Below the pieces are notes generated by a model. It was not told the DNA's origin. It saw only the letters and a program-made list of their open reading frames with translations, and did not search any database. From Parapedobacter deserti (lineage in GTDB: Bacteria > Bacteroidota > Bacteroidia > Sphingobacteriales > Sphingobacteriaceae): a stretch of 64,000 bases of DNA. Shown one piece after another: positions 1 through 9,134 of this stretch. The position numbers were made by a program, and so were the translations under genes. The DNA is taken from contig NZ_JBHRTA010000038.1 in NCBI RefSeq assembly GCF_042646065.1, forward strand, positions 186,001 to 250,000. Reading direction: 5' to 3'. The stretch's first letter is position 1. The number at the start of each line of letters is the position of its first letter.

Positions 1-1
1 G

Positions 2-2638
2 CTGATCGGCCGACTGCCGGGTCTGGTGGCTCTGCAACCTAGCGGTGAGCCCGGATACGATCAATCGAGGCTGAAAATCAGAGGTATTGGTACATTGAAT
101 GAAGGCGCCGAGTCAGACCCATTGGTGCTGGTGGATGGCGTTCCACGTAATTTCAACGAGATTGATCCCAACGAAATCGCAAACATCAGTATCCTAAAGG
201 ATGCTTCGGCCACTGCGGTGTTTGGCGTGCGTGGTGCCAACGGCGTGATCCTCATCACCACCAAATCTGGTAGGTCCGGCAAGTCCCAGATCAGTTATAC
301 AGCCAACGTGGGATTGCAAGCTCCAAACAGCCTTCCCGAAATGCTTAACAGTTATGAGTATGCAACGCTACACAACGAGGCCGAACGCAACATGGGGCGT
401 CAGCAACTGTTCTTCTCCGAAGCTGATCTAGAGGCATACCGGACCGGATCGGATCCGATATTCAGGCCAAGCACAAACTGGTACGGCATGATCATCAGGG
501 ACGTATCGACCCAACAGCAACACAACTTCAACATCAACGGCGGTTCGCAGCATACCCGCTATTTTGTATCAGCTGGCTATTTCGCACAAAACGGTGCCTA
601 TAATGTGAATCAAGTTCAGCGCGAGTTTTCCGCCAATCCCAAGTACCAACGATACAATTTCCGGTCGAATTTCGACATGGATTTCAACGATAATTTTTCG
701 GCGTCGCTCAAACTGGCCGGACAGGTGGCCGACATGAACTATCCCGGCCAAAGCGCGGGCGAAATTTTCTTCCGCATGTTGCGGGCGAATCCCCTGATGA
801 ATCCCGGCATCGTAGACGGACGCATCATCGACAATGTGGAAGGATTGCCAGCCAACATCAACAATCCGCTGAGCTTCATCACCTCCAGTGGCTTCCAACG
901 GAATTTCAACAGCACGTTCAATGCCAACATCGGGCTGAGCCATAAGCTGGGTTTCATCACCGAGGGCCTTTCGGCCAGGGGGATGCTGGCGTATGACCAC
1001 TATTACCAGCACTCGGTGCGACGCAACAAATGGACCGTCACCTACAACATCGTGCGGAACCCCGATAACCCCAATGAGCCGGTATTCATCCGCAACGGCG
1101 AAGACACGCCCTTCTCATTCAGCGAAGGCTATGGGCGGAACCGAAAGATATATACCGAACTGGCCCTAGATTATGCCCGTACTTTCGGCGACCATAGCGT
1201 CACGGGGCTGTTGCTGTATATGCAGGAAAAGGCGCACAATCCGACTTTTGCCTACGCTGTTCCCATGGGCTACGTCGGCACGGTGGCTCGGGCTACATAC
1301 GGCTATGCCGGGCGTTACCTGGCCGAATTCAACATGGGCTACAACGGCTCCGAAAACTTCCCTGAGGACAAACGCTATGGCTTCTTCCCCTCGTTTTCCC
1401 TGGGTTGGGTGGTCACCGAAGAGCCGTTCATGCCCAAGGATGGTTTTATCAGCTTCCTGAAAATCAGGGGTTCCTACGGTGAGGTGGGTAATGACAAGAT
1501 CGGCGGCGAGCGGTTCCTCTATTTGCCGGATGTGTTCAACTACGGCGGTGGCTATAATTTCGGCGACGTCAATTCCGGCAACCTGCAATGGTATGGGGGC
1601 TCTCAGGAAGGGAAAGTGGGCAACCCCAACGTGACCTGGGAACGGGCGCGGAAAAGCAACATCGGCCTGGAATTGAATATGTTCGACGACATGTTCAGCG
1701 TCGTCGGCGATGTCTTCCACGAGCGGCGCGACAACATCCTGTCTTACCTGGGCACCGTACCCGACCTCGTACAGGCCCCGTTGCCCCCGGCCAACATCAG
1801 TTCCGTCGAAAACCGCGGATTTGAGGTGGAAGTCAATTTCCGTCACCATATCAACAGCTTAAACTACTGGGTGAAAGCTAATTATACCTACGCCAAGAAC
1901 GAGATTCTCTTCATGGATGAGCCACTGCGGCCTTTCGACTACCTGCAGCGCACCGGCCGGCCGGTCGGCCAGTTCTTCGGCCTCACCAGCGACGGCATCT
2001 ACAACACCCAGGAGGAAATCGACAACAGCGGCATCACGTCATGGGCGTGGGGCACCCCCCAGCCGGGTGATATCCGTTACGTAGACCTCAATGGCGATGG
2101 TGCTATCGATGACTATGACCGTGGGCCTATCGGGTTTTCTACGTTCCCCCAGGGTGTGTACGGCGTCGCCCTCGGGTTTGACTACAAGGGATTTGATTTT
2201 TCCGTGCTGTTCCAAGGTACCGAAAAGGCGTCTTTTTACTTGAATGAGATGGCGGCGTGGCCGTTCGACACGGATTGGGGCAGTGCGCAGAAAACCCATT
2301 TGGAGCGCTGGACCCCCGAGCGCTATGCGAATGGGGAAACGATTACGTTCCCGCGGGTGGAACTTTCACCCACGCCGGGCAAGCACAACTATACCCAGTC
2401 GGATTTCTGGCTCAAGGAAGGGCGTTACCTGCGGGTGAAGAATGCCGAGCTCGCTTACCGGTTTACCGGGTCGTTCCTAGCCCGGATGGGCGTCGGCCAT
2501 GTGCGGGTGTTTGCCAATGGCAACAACCTGCTGACCTGGAGCAGCGTACGGCATTTCGACCCCGAGTCGCCGACAGGCAGGGGACAGTTTTACCCGCAGA
2601 TGCGGGTGTACAACTTTGGGGTGAATGTGCAATTCTAA
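2..2638 (+). CDS. SusC-like TonB-dependent outer-membrane receptor (5' end outside window)
   Basis: The reading frame is already open at the left edge, so the signal peptide and N-terminal carboxypeptidase-like domain are missing; about 878 residues are visible. The first visible residues form the plug domain (GRLPGL, then SGEPGYDQ, RGIGT and LVDGVPR), followed by RGANGVILITTK at the plug end and a long beta-barrel that ends in aromatic VNVQF, as expected of an outer-membrane barrel. SusC proteins import oligosaccharides through the outer membrane with energy from TonB/ExbBD, and work with the SusD lipoprotein encoded next. The SusD gene starts 17 bases downstream. The plug closely resembles that of the second SusC at 4431, so the two pairs probably arose by duplication. 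The transported glycan cannot be read from the sequence. Confidence 0.95.
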   Translation: MIGRLPGLVALQPSGEPGYDQSRLKIRGIGTLNEGAESDPLVLVDGVPRNFNEIDPNEIANISILKDASATAVFGVRGANGVILITTKSGRSGKSQISYTANVGLQAPNSLPEMLNSYEYATLHNEAERNMGRQQLFFSEADLEAYRTGSDPIFRPSTNWYGMIIRDVSTQQQHNFNINGGSQHTRYFVSAGYFAQNGAYNVNQVQREFSANPKYQRYNFRSNFDMDFNDNFSASLKLAGQVADMNYPGQSAGEIFFRMLRANPLMNPGIVDGRIIDNVEGLPANINNPLSFITSSGFQRNFNSTFNANIGLSHKLGFITEGLSARGMLAYDHYYQHSVRRNKWTVTYNIVRNPDNPNEPVFIRNGEDTPFSFSEGYGRNRKIYTELALDYARTFGDHSVTGLLLYMQEKAHNPTFAYAVPMGYVGTVARATYGYAGRYLAEFNMGYNGSENFPEDKRYGFFPSFSLGWVVTEEPFMPKDGFISFLKIRGSYGEVGNDKIGGERFLYLPDVFNYGGGYNFGDVNSGNLQWYGGSQEGKVGNPNVTWERARKSNIGLELNMFDDMFSVVGDVFHERRDNILSYLGTVPDLVQAPLPPANISSVENRGFEVEVNFRHHINSLNYWVKANYTYAKNEILFMDEPLRPFDYLQRTGRPVGQFFGLTSDGIYNTQEEIDNSGITSWAWGTPQPGDIRYVDLNGDGAIDDYDRGPIGFSTFPQGVYGVALGFDYKGFDFSVLFQGTEKASFYLNEMAAWPFDTDWGSAQKTHLERWTPERYANGETITFPRVELSPTPGKHNYTQSDFWLKEGRYLRVKNAELAYRFTGSFLARMGVGHVRVFANGNNLLTWSSVRHFDPESPTGRGQFYPQMRVYNFGVNVQF

Positions 2639-2655
2639 CCGCAATACTTAAACAA

Positions 2656-4404
2656 ATGAAGAAAATAGCTACATTTTTGAAGCATATGGGGCCGGTGGCG
2701 TTGGGCTGCTGCATGGCGGTGCTCGCTTCGTGCAACACGGATTTCCTGGAAAAACCCGATAGCAGCGACGTGACCATCGATACCATCTTTTCAGAAAGGA
2801 TAAAGGCCGAAACCTTTCTCTGGGAAACTTACGGAACATCGGTACCGGCCGGATTTCCCAAGGATTGGGGGCGCTGGGAAGGCGTCAGGGATGCGTCGAT
2901 GGTGATGGCGGCCTGCGACGAGGGCGACGTGTACGACGATTGGCCCGGTTCGAATACGTTCAATACGGGCGTGTGGGGGCCGCAATCCAACCCCGAGGAT
3001 GGTTTCGGCCACCACTACAAAGGCATCCGTAATGCCAACATCTTCATCGCCAATATCGACCGGGTACCTGACATCTCCGAACAGGAACGCGCGCAGTTGC
3101 GGGCAGAGGCCATATTTCTCCGGGCGCTGCAGCATGCCGAACTGTTGAAACGTTATGGGGGAATCCCCATCGTGGACCACGTGCTGCAGGCGGATGGCGA
3201 AGTGAAGTTGCCGCGCAACACCTATGCGGAGTGCGTCGACTTCATTGTGCAGAGCTGCGACGAGGCTGTGGCGGCATTGCCCGATGCATACCCTTCCGCG
3301 TTCCTCGGCCGGGCGACCAAAGGTGCCGCGCTGGCGCTCAAGGCCCGCGTATTGCTCTTTGCGGCAAGTCCGCTCGCCAATAGCCCGAACCCCTATAATG
3401 CCCAGGACCGGGAGTACACGGGTTATATCGACTACAACCCCGAAAGGTGGCGTGCTGCGGCGGATGCCGCCAAGGCCGTGCTGGACTGGGCCGCCGGGGC
3501 GGGCAACATCCGGCTCATTGTGGACGCGGCGAATCCGGGCAACGCCTATGAGACCGCAGTGACCCAAGCCGACAATGCGGAAATCATCCTGGCGAATAAA
3601 TCGGACAGCTGGTGGGGTCCCTGGTGGCCCATGATGTTCCAGTTTGTGATGCCCCGGGGTATCTATGCGGGCTGGTACGGGCATGGCGTCACCTTGCAGC
3701 ATGCACAGAAGTATTATACGGCAGATGGCGAAGACCAGACATGGCCCGACGAAGGCCCATACAGCGAGTTCTCGGCGAAAATGGGCGAGATGGAACCCCG
3801 TTTCCAGCGCTCGGTGTTTTATTCAGGGTCGCGGTGGAACGACGAATACGGGGTGCGGCATTTCTACCGGCGCAACAACGGTTCGTGGACCGAGCATGCG
3901 CCGGTGAACGGGGTGGGCTACATGAAAAAGTTCCTGGCCCGCTTCAACTGGGACGGCGGGCAACTCAACTGGATTGTCTTCCGCCTAGCGGAATTTTACC
4001 TGAACTATGCCGAAGCGCTTAACGAAATCAGCCCCATGGATGGCGCGAGCTACGCGGCCGTCAATGAAATCCGCCGCCGCGCGGGCATCCCCGAACTGTC
4101 AGCTGCCGATGCACGCTACGATACGCAGGAAAAACTCCGTGAAGCCATCCGAAGGGAAAGGGCCATCGAACTAGCATTCGAGGAACACCGGTACTGGGAC
4201 GTCCGGCGGTGGCGCATCGCCGAAGAAGCGGGCGTGATGCAGGGAAGCATGTGGGGGCTCAATCTGTATGAGCAACCAAACGGCGACATCATCTACCGAA
4301 AGGAAGTGTTCGAGAATCGCGTATGGGACAACCGGATGTATCTATACCCCATACCGCAGGCAGAAATAGACAAAGGCTACATCCTCCAGACACCGGGATG
4401 GTAA
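2656..4404 (+). CDS. SusD/RagB-family nutrient-binding lipoprotein
   Basis: A 582-residue SusD-family protein, the surface lid that binds oligosaccharide and hands it to the SusC channel encoded just upstream. The start at 2656 gives a lipoprotein signal (MKKIATFLKHM..., lipobox LASC with Cys26). The open frame extends upstream of 2656, but only inside the SusC gene. Typical SusD features are the NTDFLEK segment after the lipid anchor, the tetratricopeptide-like region around RAEAIFLRALQHAELLKRYG, ALKARVLLFAASP, and the C-terminal FRLAEFYLNYAEALNE and FEEHRYWDVRRW motifs. It is translated in tandem with the upstream susC and followed after 26 bases by the second susC. The bound ligand is unknown. 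Confidence 0.95.
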   Translation: MKKIATFLKHMGPVALGCCMAVLASCNTDFLEKPDSSDVTIDTIFSERIKAETFLWETYGTSVPAGFPKDWGRWEGVRDASMVMAACDEGDVYDDWPGSNTFNTGVWGPQSNPEDGFGHHYKGIRNANIFIANIDRVPDISEQERAQLRAEAIFLRALQHAELLKRYGGIPIVDHVLQADGEVKLPRNTYAECVDFIVQSCDEAVAALPDAYPSAFLGRATKGAALALKARVLLFAASPLANSPNPYNAQDREYTGYIDYNPERWRAAADAAKAVLDWAAGAGNIRLIVDAANPGNAYETAVTQADNAEIILANKSDSWWGPWWPMMFQFVMPRGIYAGWYGHGVTLQHAQKYYTADGEDQTWPDEGPYSEFSAKMGEMEPRFQRSVFYSGSRWNDEYGVRHFYRRNNGSWTEHAPVNGVGYMKKFLARFNWDGGQLNWIVFRLAEFYLNYAEALNEISPMDGASYAAVNEIRRRAGIPELSAADARYDTQEKLREAIRRERAIELAFEEHRYWDVRRWRIAEEAGVMQGSMWGLNLYEQPNGDIIYRKEVFENRVWDNRMYLYPIPQAEIDKGYILQTPGW

Positions 4405-4430
4405 TGCTTCCTAACCAAAATCGTAAAATT

Positions 4431-7400
4431 ATGAACAACTACTATATCAGTATTCTTTTGATGGTGGGAATTTGGTGCCCGCTGGCATCGATGGCGCAGG
4501 AACCGGCTTCCGGACGGGTGGACGACCAATATGGATATGGGCTTGCGTTTGTGACCATCCATGACCAAGCCGGTGTATCGCATGGGCAGACCGACGAAAA
4601 TGGGGCATTCACCATCGCGCTTGCCGATACCGCTACGTTGGTATTCCGCTTGGCGGGCTATGAGGCTGTCCGGCAGTTCGTGCGCCCCGGCCAGCAAGGT
4701 ATCACGCTGGTCATGGGGCCGGATAGCCGTACGGCAATCGTCGACCTTGCGTTCGGCCAGCAGGCGCACCATGCCGTTACCGCGGCCGTGGCTACGGTGA
4801 GCAGCACGGTGCTGCGGGAGACCCCCGTGCCTACATTGAGCAATACCTTGTTCGGCAGGTTACCCGGCCTGACGGTCATGCAGGGCAGCGGCGAACCCGG
4901 ATACGATGCGCCGCAGATGCTCATCCGGGGCAAGGGTACCTACCAGGACAACAGCTTCCTGATATTCGTGGATGGGCTCGAAACCCCGTTCGACCAACTT
5001 TCCGTAGATGAGATTGAAACCATATCCGTCCTGAAAGACGCGGCGGCATTGTCGCAGTTCGGTATCCGCGGCGCGAATGGTGCACTGTGGGTGACCACCA
5101 AGCGCGGGCAGGCCGGAAAAACGCGCATCACGCTCAACGCACGCAACGGATGGCAGCAACCCATCGCCCTGCCGCGATTCGTGGACGCTTACGACTATGC
5201 GCGGCTGTACAACGAAGCCCTCCAGAACGACGGCTTGGCGCCCCGATACAGTTCAGACGAACTGGAGGCATACCGCACCGGCGAAGACCCCTATCTATAC
5301 CCCAATGTCAACTGGTACGATGAGGTACTGCGCAGCTATGCCCCGCAGCGTGACGCGAGCCTCACTTTTTCCGGCGGCGGGCAGACCGCACGCTACTTTA
5401 TCCTGCTGGGCTACAACCGCAACGAAGGGCTGTATGCCAACACCGACCGCGACCGCGTGGAAAACTCGAATGCCGACTTCCAGCGGTACAATTTCCGGGC
5501 AAATGTGGACATGCAACTGAGCAAATACGTCTCCGCCGCGATGGACCTGGGCGGCCGCATCGAAGACCGCTATTTCCCCAATTTCAACGGACCGCAACTG
5601 TGGGATAACATGGCCCGGTTTCCGGCCAATGCCTATCCGGTGCGCAATCCCAACGGCACATGGGGCGGCAATGCCCTGTTTTTCGATAACCCCGTGGCTT
5701 CCGTGCTGGACAGGGGGTTCAACTCGAGCACCGACCGCAACTTGATGGCTACCCTGCGGCTCACCGAGCACCTCGACTTCATCACCGAGGGCCTCAGCCT
5801 CCGCCAGACGGTCGCGTTCAACAACTGGCACCGGGGCAACTACAACAAAACACGTAATATTGCCGTGTACGAGCTGAGTACCCAAACCGGCGAAGATGGC
5901 CAGCAGGAACTGATATATCGGCAGCACGGTACCCGCACGGACCTGTCGATAGACCAGGGTGGCAATGACCAATGGAACCGGACCAACCTCCAGTTCTCAC
6001 TGAATTACGACCGCAATTTCGGCGTCAACGGCATTTCGGCCCAGTTGATGTATTATCAGGATGTATACGCTGTAAGCGGCAACAATGTACCCTATGCCAA
6101 CCAAAGCGTGATGGGCCGTTTCCATTACGGCTATGCCGACACCTATTTTGCCGAACTTGGGTTTTCCTATAGCGGGTCCGAGCGCTTCCCTGCCGGTAAT
6201 CGATTCGGGTTTTTCCCCGCCCTGTCCGGAGCGTGGTTGGTGAGCAATGAGGAATTCCTCAAAGGCAGCACGGCAATTTCATACCTCAAGGCTCGGGCTT
6301 CCGTGGGGCTGTTGGGCAACGACCGGTTGGTAGGCCCGCGGTTCGCTTACCAGCAAGATTTCTACTATTCAGGGAATTACTATTTCGGCCCCGGGAATAA
6401 CAGCTTTGGTACCATCGTGGAGGGCGTACCCGGCAATCCCGACATTTCATGGGAAAAATCGCTACAGTATAACCTTGGCGTGGAAGCCACCATGTACAAC
6501 CGGTTGGACATAGGGCTCGATGCCTATTACGAAAACCGTTGGGATATCCTGGCCACCGATGACGGTACCGTTCCTTCTTACGTGGGATTGGGGTCGGCAT
6601 ACCGCAATATGGGCGAGGTGAACAACTGGGGGTTTGAGGCGACGGCCAGCTACCGGAAAGCACTCGGCGACCTGACTTACCACGTGGGCGGAAGCGTGTT
6701 TTACAGCCGCAACAAGGTTGTGGCGATGAATGAAGTGGTCCGCGCCGAACCCTACCTGTACCGCACTGGTCATCCGGTGGGCCAACCCTTCGGGCTGCAG
6801 GCAGACGGTTTTTGGGAGGCGGCCGACTTCGATGGCAGTGGCAGTCTGCTCCCGGGCCGGCCTGTTTCCACCTTTGCGCCCGTACAACCCGGCGACATCC
6901 GCTATGTCGACCAGAACAATGACGGGCTGATTGACGAAAACGACTACGTAGCCATCGGAAATGCATTCGAACCGGCGCTCAGCTACACGATGAATGTGGG
7001 GGGAGCGTTCAAAGGGTTGGATTTCCAGGTCTTTTTCCAGGGTACGGGCGAGCGGAGCCTGTTCCTCGGCGGCACTTATTTCTGGGCGCTCCAGAACGAC
7101 AATAACATCCCCGTGATGGCCCTGAACCGCTGGACGCCGCAAACGGCTGGTCAGGCCAATTACCCCCGGCTGAGTACGTTGCCGAATGACAACAACTACC
7201 AGAACTCTTCGTTTTGGATGCGCTCAGGCGCCATGTTGCGGTTGCGTAACGTCGAGCTGGGTTACACGTTCCCCCGCGGATGGCAGCAGAAGCTGCGCCT
7301 CAACAACCTGCGCCTTTACGTGAGCGGAATCAACCTGGCGACGTGGAGCAGTGTGCAGGGGACCGATCCCGAAAGTATCGGGGGATATCCGCCGCTGAAA

Positions 7401-7433
7401 TCCTATAATGTCGGACTTACCGCGCAGTTTTGA
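4431..7433 (+). CDS. SusC-like TonB-dependent outer-membrane receptor (second copy)
   Basis: A 1000-residue SusC/RagA-family porin, complete here. The start at 4431 (MNNYYISILLMVG...) gives a signal peptide ending near ASMAQ. An in-frame ATG nearer the preceding stop would put a charged stretch in front of the signal. Residues about 25-105 form a carboxypeptidase-D regulatory-like beta-sandwich (GRVDDQYG, TDENGAFTIAL), then come the plug (GRLPGLTVMQGSGEPGYD, IRGANGALWVTTK) and the barrel, ending in VGLTAQF. It pairs with the SusD at 7451. Its plug shares the GRLPGL and SGEPGYD signatures with the first SusC. The STN domain is absent, so direct signalling to an anti-sigma factor is unlikely. 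Confidence 0.95.
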   Translation: MNNYYISILLMVGIWCPLASMAQEPASGRVDDQYGYGLAFVTIHDQAGVSHGQTDENGAFTIALADTATLVFRLAGYEAVRQFVRPGQQGITLVMGPDSRTAIVDLAFGQQAHHAVTAAVATVSSTVLRETPVPTLSNTLFGRLPGLTVMQGSGEPGYDAPQMLIRGKGTYQDNSFLIFVDGLETPFDQLSVDEIETISVLKDAAALSQFGIRGANGALWVTTKRGQAGKTRITLNARNGWQQPIALPRFVDAYDYARLYNEALQNDGLAPRYSSDELEAYRTGEDPYLYPNVNWYDEVLRSYAPQRDASLTFSGGGQTARYFILLGYNRNEGLYANTDRDRVENSNADFQRYNFRANVDMQLSKYVSAAMDLGGRIEDRYFPNFNGPQLWDNMARFPANAYPVRNPNGTWGGNALFFDNPVASVLDRGFNSSTDRNLMATLRLTEHLDFITEGLSLRQTVAFNNWHRGNYNKTRNIAVYELSTQTGEDGQQELIYRQHGTRTDLSIDQGGNDQWNRTNLQFSLNYDRNFGVNGISAQLMYYQDVYAVSGNNVPYANQSVMGRFHYGYADTYFAELGFSYSGSERFPAGNRFGFFPALSGAWLVSNEEFLKGSTAISYLKARASVGLLGNDRLVGPRFAYQQDFYYSGNYYFGPGNNSFGTIVEGVPGNPDISWEKSLQYNLGVEATMYNRLDIGLDAYYENRWDILATDDGTVPSYVGLGSAYRNMGEVNNWGFEATASYRKALGDLTYHVGGSVFYSRNKVVAMNEVVRAEPYLYRTGHPVGQPFGLQADGFWEAADFDGSGSLLPGRPVSTFAPVQPGDIRYVDQNNDGLIDENDYVAIGNAFEPALSYTMNVGGAFKGLDFQVFFQGTGERSLFLGGTYFWALQNDNNIPVMALNRWTPQTAGQANYPRLSTLPNDNNYQNSSFWMRSGAMLRLRNVELGYTFPRGWQQKLRLNNLRLYVSGINLATWSSVQGTDPESIGGYPPLKSYNVGLTAQF

Positions 7434-7450
7434 ACCAGTTGTTTAACACG

Positions 7451-9133
7451 ATGAACATGAAGAAAATAGTGATATTGCTTGTGGGAGCCTTCGTGCTGAC
7501 CGCCTGCGAAAAGAATTTCCTCGATAGGAGGCTGGATACCAACTACACGGTAGACCAGGTCTTCAACTCCGCCGGTACGATGCGCGATTTTGGTTTGGGC
7601 ATTTATGCCTATCTCCCGGCCGGTTTTGGCCGGATCGACGGGGCGCTGCTGGCTTCCGCATCGGACGAAGCGGTGCACGCCTGGCCGGGGTCGGGTGTGC
7701 ATCGGTTGGTGAACGGGAGTTGGAGCGCATTCAACAACCCCGATGACCAATGGGCCGCCAACTACGCCGGAATCCGTAAGGCGACCTTGTTTCTGGAACG
7801 TTCGGCTGACTACCGCCAGATTGTCTACCGCGATACCATCACCGAAAGCGGCAAAAACGCGTATATCAACGACGTGAATGATATTGGCTGGCTGCGTGCC
7901 GAGGCGGTGGTACTGCGTGCGTTCTTTTATTTCGAGTTAATCAAGCGTTACGGAGGTGTGCCGATTGTCCAGGAAGTGCTCGATGCCGAGGAGGCACCCA
8001 TGCTGCCCCGTAATTCGTACGAGCAATGCGTGGAGTTTATCGTCACGCAGATCGATGGCGCCATACCGGCGTTGCGGGATTCCTGGCGGGGATTCCAATC
8101 CGACCGCTTCCTGGGGCGGATTACCCAAGGAGCGGCGATGGCACTCAAAGCGAGGGTCTTGCTGTATGCCGCCAGCCCGTTGAACAATCCTACGGACGAT
8201 GCCAGCAAATGGCTTGCAGCCGCCCAGGCCGCCCATGATGTGATTGCACTCGACCGGTATGCCCTTGCGGGCAACTACCGCGACCTGTTCAGGGCGGTGG
8301 ACAATGGAGAGTTTATCCTTGTGCGCCGGTACGATGCTTCCAATGACTTGGAGCGGTCCAGCTACCCCGTCGGTTTCGAAGGCGCCAGAGGTGGTACGAA
8401 TCCCTCCCAAAACTTGGTGGACGCCTATGAAACGACCAATGGCTTGTCCATCGATGAAGACCCTGCGTACGACCCGCAGCAGCCCTATGCCAACAGGGAC
8501 CCGCGGCTACAGATGAGCATCATCGTCAACAACTCGTCGTACAAAGGGCGTACGGTGGAGCTATGGAGCGGCGGGCTGGACGGCCCCGGGAAACCTCGGG
8601 CCTCCGAAACCGGTTATTACCTCAAGAAGTTTGTGGATGAAGGGCTCGACCTGCTGCAGGACCGTACCAGCACGCACAACTGGATTTACTTCCGCTATGC
8701 GGAGATTTTGCTGAACTACGCCGAGGCCATGAATGAGGCCCACGGTCCGGATGCCCTGCCGGCAGGGTTTACACTGTCTGCCCGAGAAGCCTTGGACAGG
8801 GTGAGGCAACGGCCCGGCGTGGACATGCAGCCGGTGACCGATGCGGATCAAGCGGCATTCCGGGAACGCTTGCGCAATGAACGCCGCGTGGAGCTGGCTT
8901 TTGAAGAACACCGCTTCTGGGATGTGCGGCGTTGGCAGATTGCCGAACAGGCGTTGGGCCAGCCGATCCGGGGAGTGGCCATTGCCCGGGCGGGCGATGG
9001 TACCATCACCTATACCTATCCGGAGCAGGCTGTGCAAAGCCGGGTGTTCGGAAGCAAGATGTACCGCTATCCGATACCTCGGGTCGAGGTGGAGAAAACC
9101 AACGGTGCCCTCACCCAAAACGAAGGATGGTAA
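7451..9133 (+). CDS. SusD/RagB-family nutrient-binding lipoprotein (second copy)
   Basis: A 560-residue SusD-family lipoprotein, partner of the SusC ending at 7433. The start at 7451 gives MNMKKIVILLVG... with lipobox LTAC (Cys19); an equally good ATG lies two codons later at 7457. Family marks are EKNFLDRR after the anchor, AVVLRAFFYFELIKRYGG, ALKARVLLYAASPLN, and YFRYAEILLNYAEAMNEA, with FEEHRFWDVRRWQ near the C-terminus. The gene lies 17 bases after the susC stop and one base before the next gene, so all three are surely cotranscribed. The binding specificity is unknown; that it differs from the first SusD (different length, modest similarity) suggests the locus imports two forms of a glycan. 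Confidence 0.95.
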   Translation: MNMKKIVILLVGAFVLTACEKNFLDRRLDTNYTVDQVFNSAGTMRDFGLGIYAYLPAGFGRIDGALLASASDEAVHAWPGSGVHRLVNGSWSAFNNPDDQWAANYAGIRKATLFLERSADYRQIVYRDTITESGKNAYINDVNDIGWLRAEAVVLRAFFYFELIKRYGGVPIVQEVLDAEEAPMLPRNSYEQCVEFIVTQIDGAIPALRDSWRGFQSDRFLGRITQGAAMALKARVLLYAASPLNNPTDDASKWLAAAQAAHDVIALDRYALAGNYRDLFRAVDNGEFILVRRYDASNDLERSSYPVGFEGARGGTNPSQNLVDAYETTNGLSIDEDPAYDPQQPYANRDPRLQMSIIVNNSSYKGRTVELWSGGLDGPGKPRASETGYYLKKFVDEGLDLLQDRTSTHNWIYFRYAEILLNYAEAMNEAHGPDALPAGFTLSAREALDRVRQRPGVDMQPVTDADQAAFRERLRNERRVELAFEEHRFWDVRRWQIAEQALGQPIRGVAIARAGDGTITYTYPEQAVQSRVFGSKMYRYPIPRVEVEKTNGALTQNEGW

Positions 9134-9134
9134 C

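Noticed and set aside
1166..1849. Long open frame on the minus strand inside the first SusC gene, and similar long antisense frames through the polysaccharide locus
   Set aside because: They lie wholly opposite strong GC-rich genes of a known family and have no family resemblance; GC-rich coding DNA commonly gives such shadow frames.
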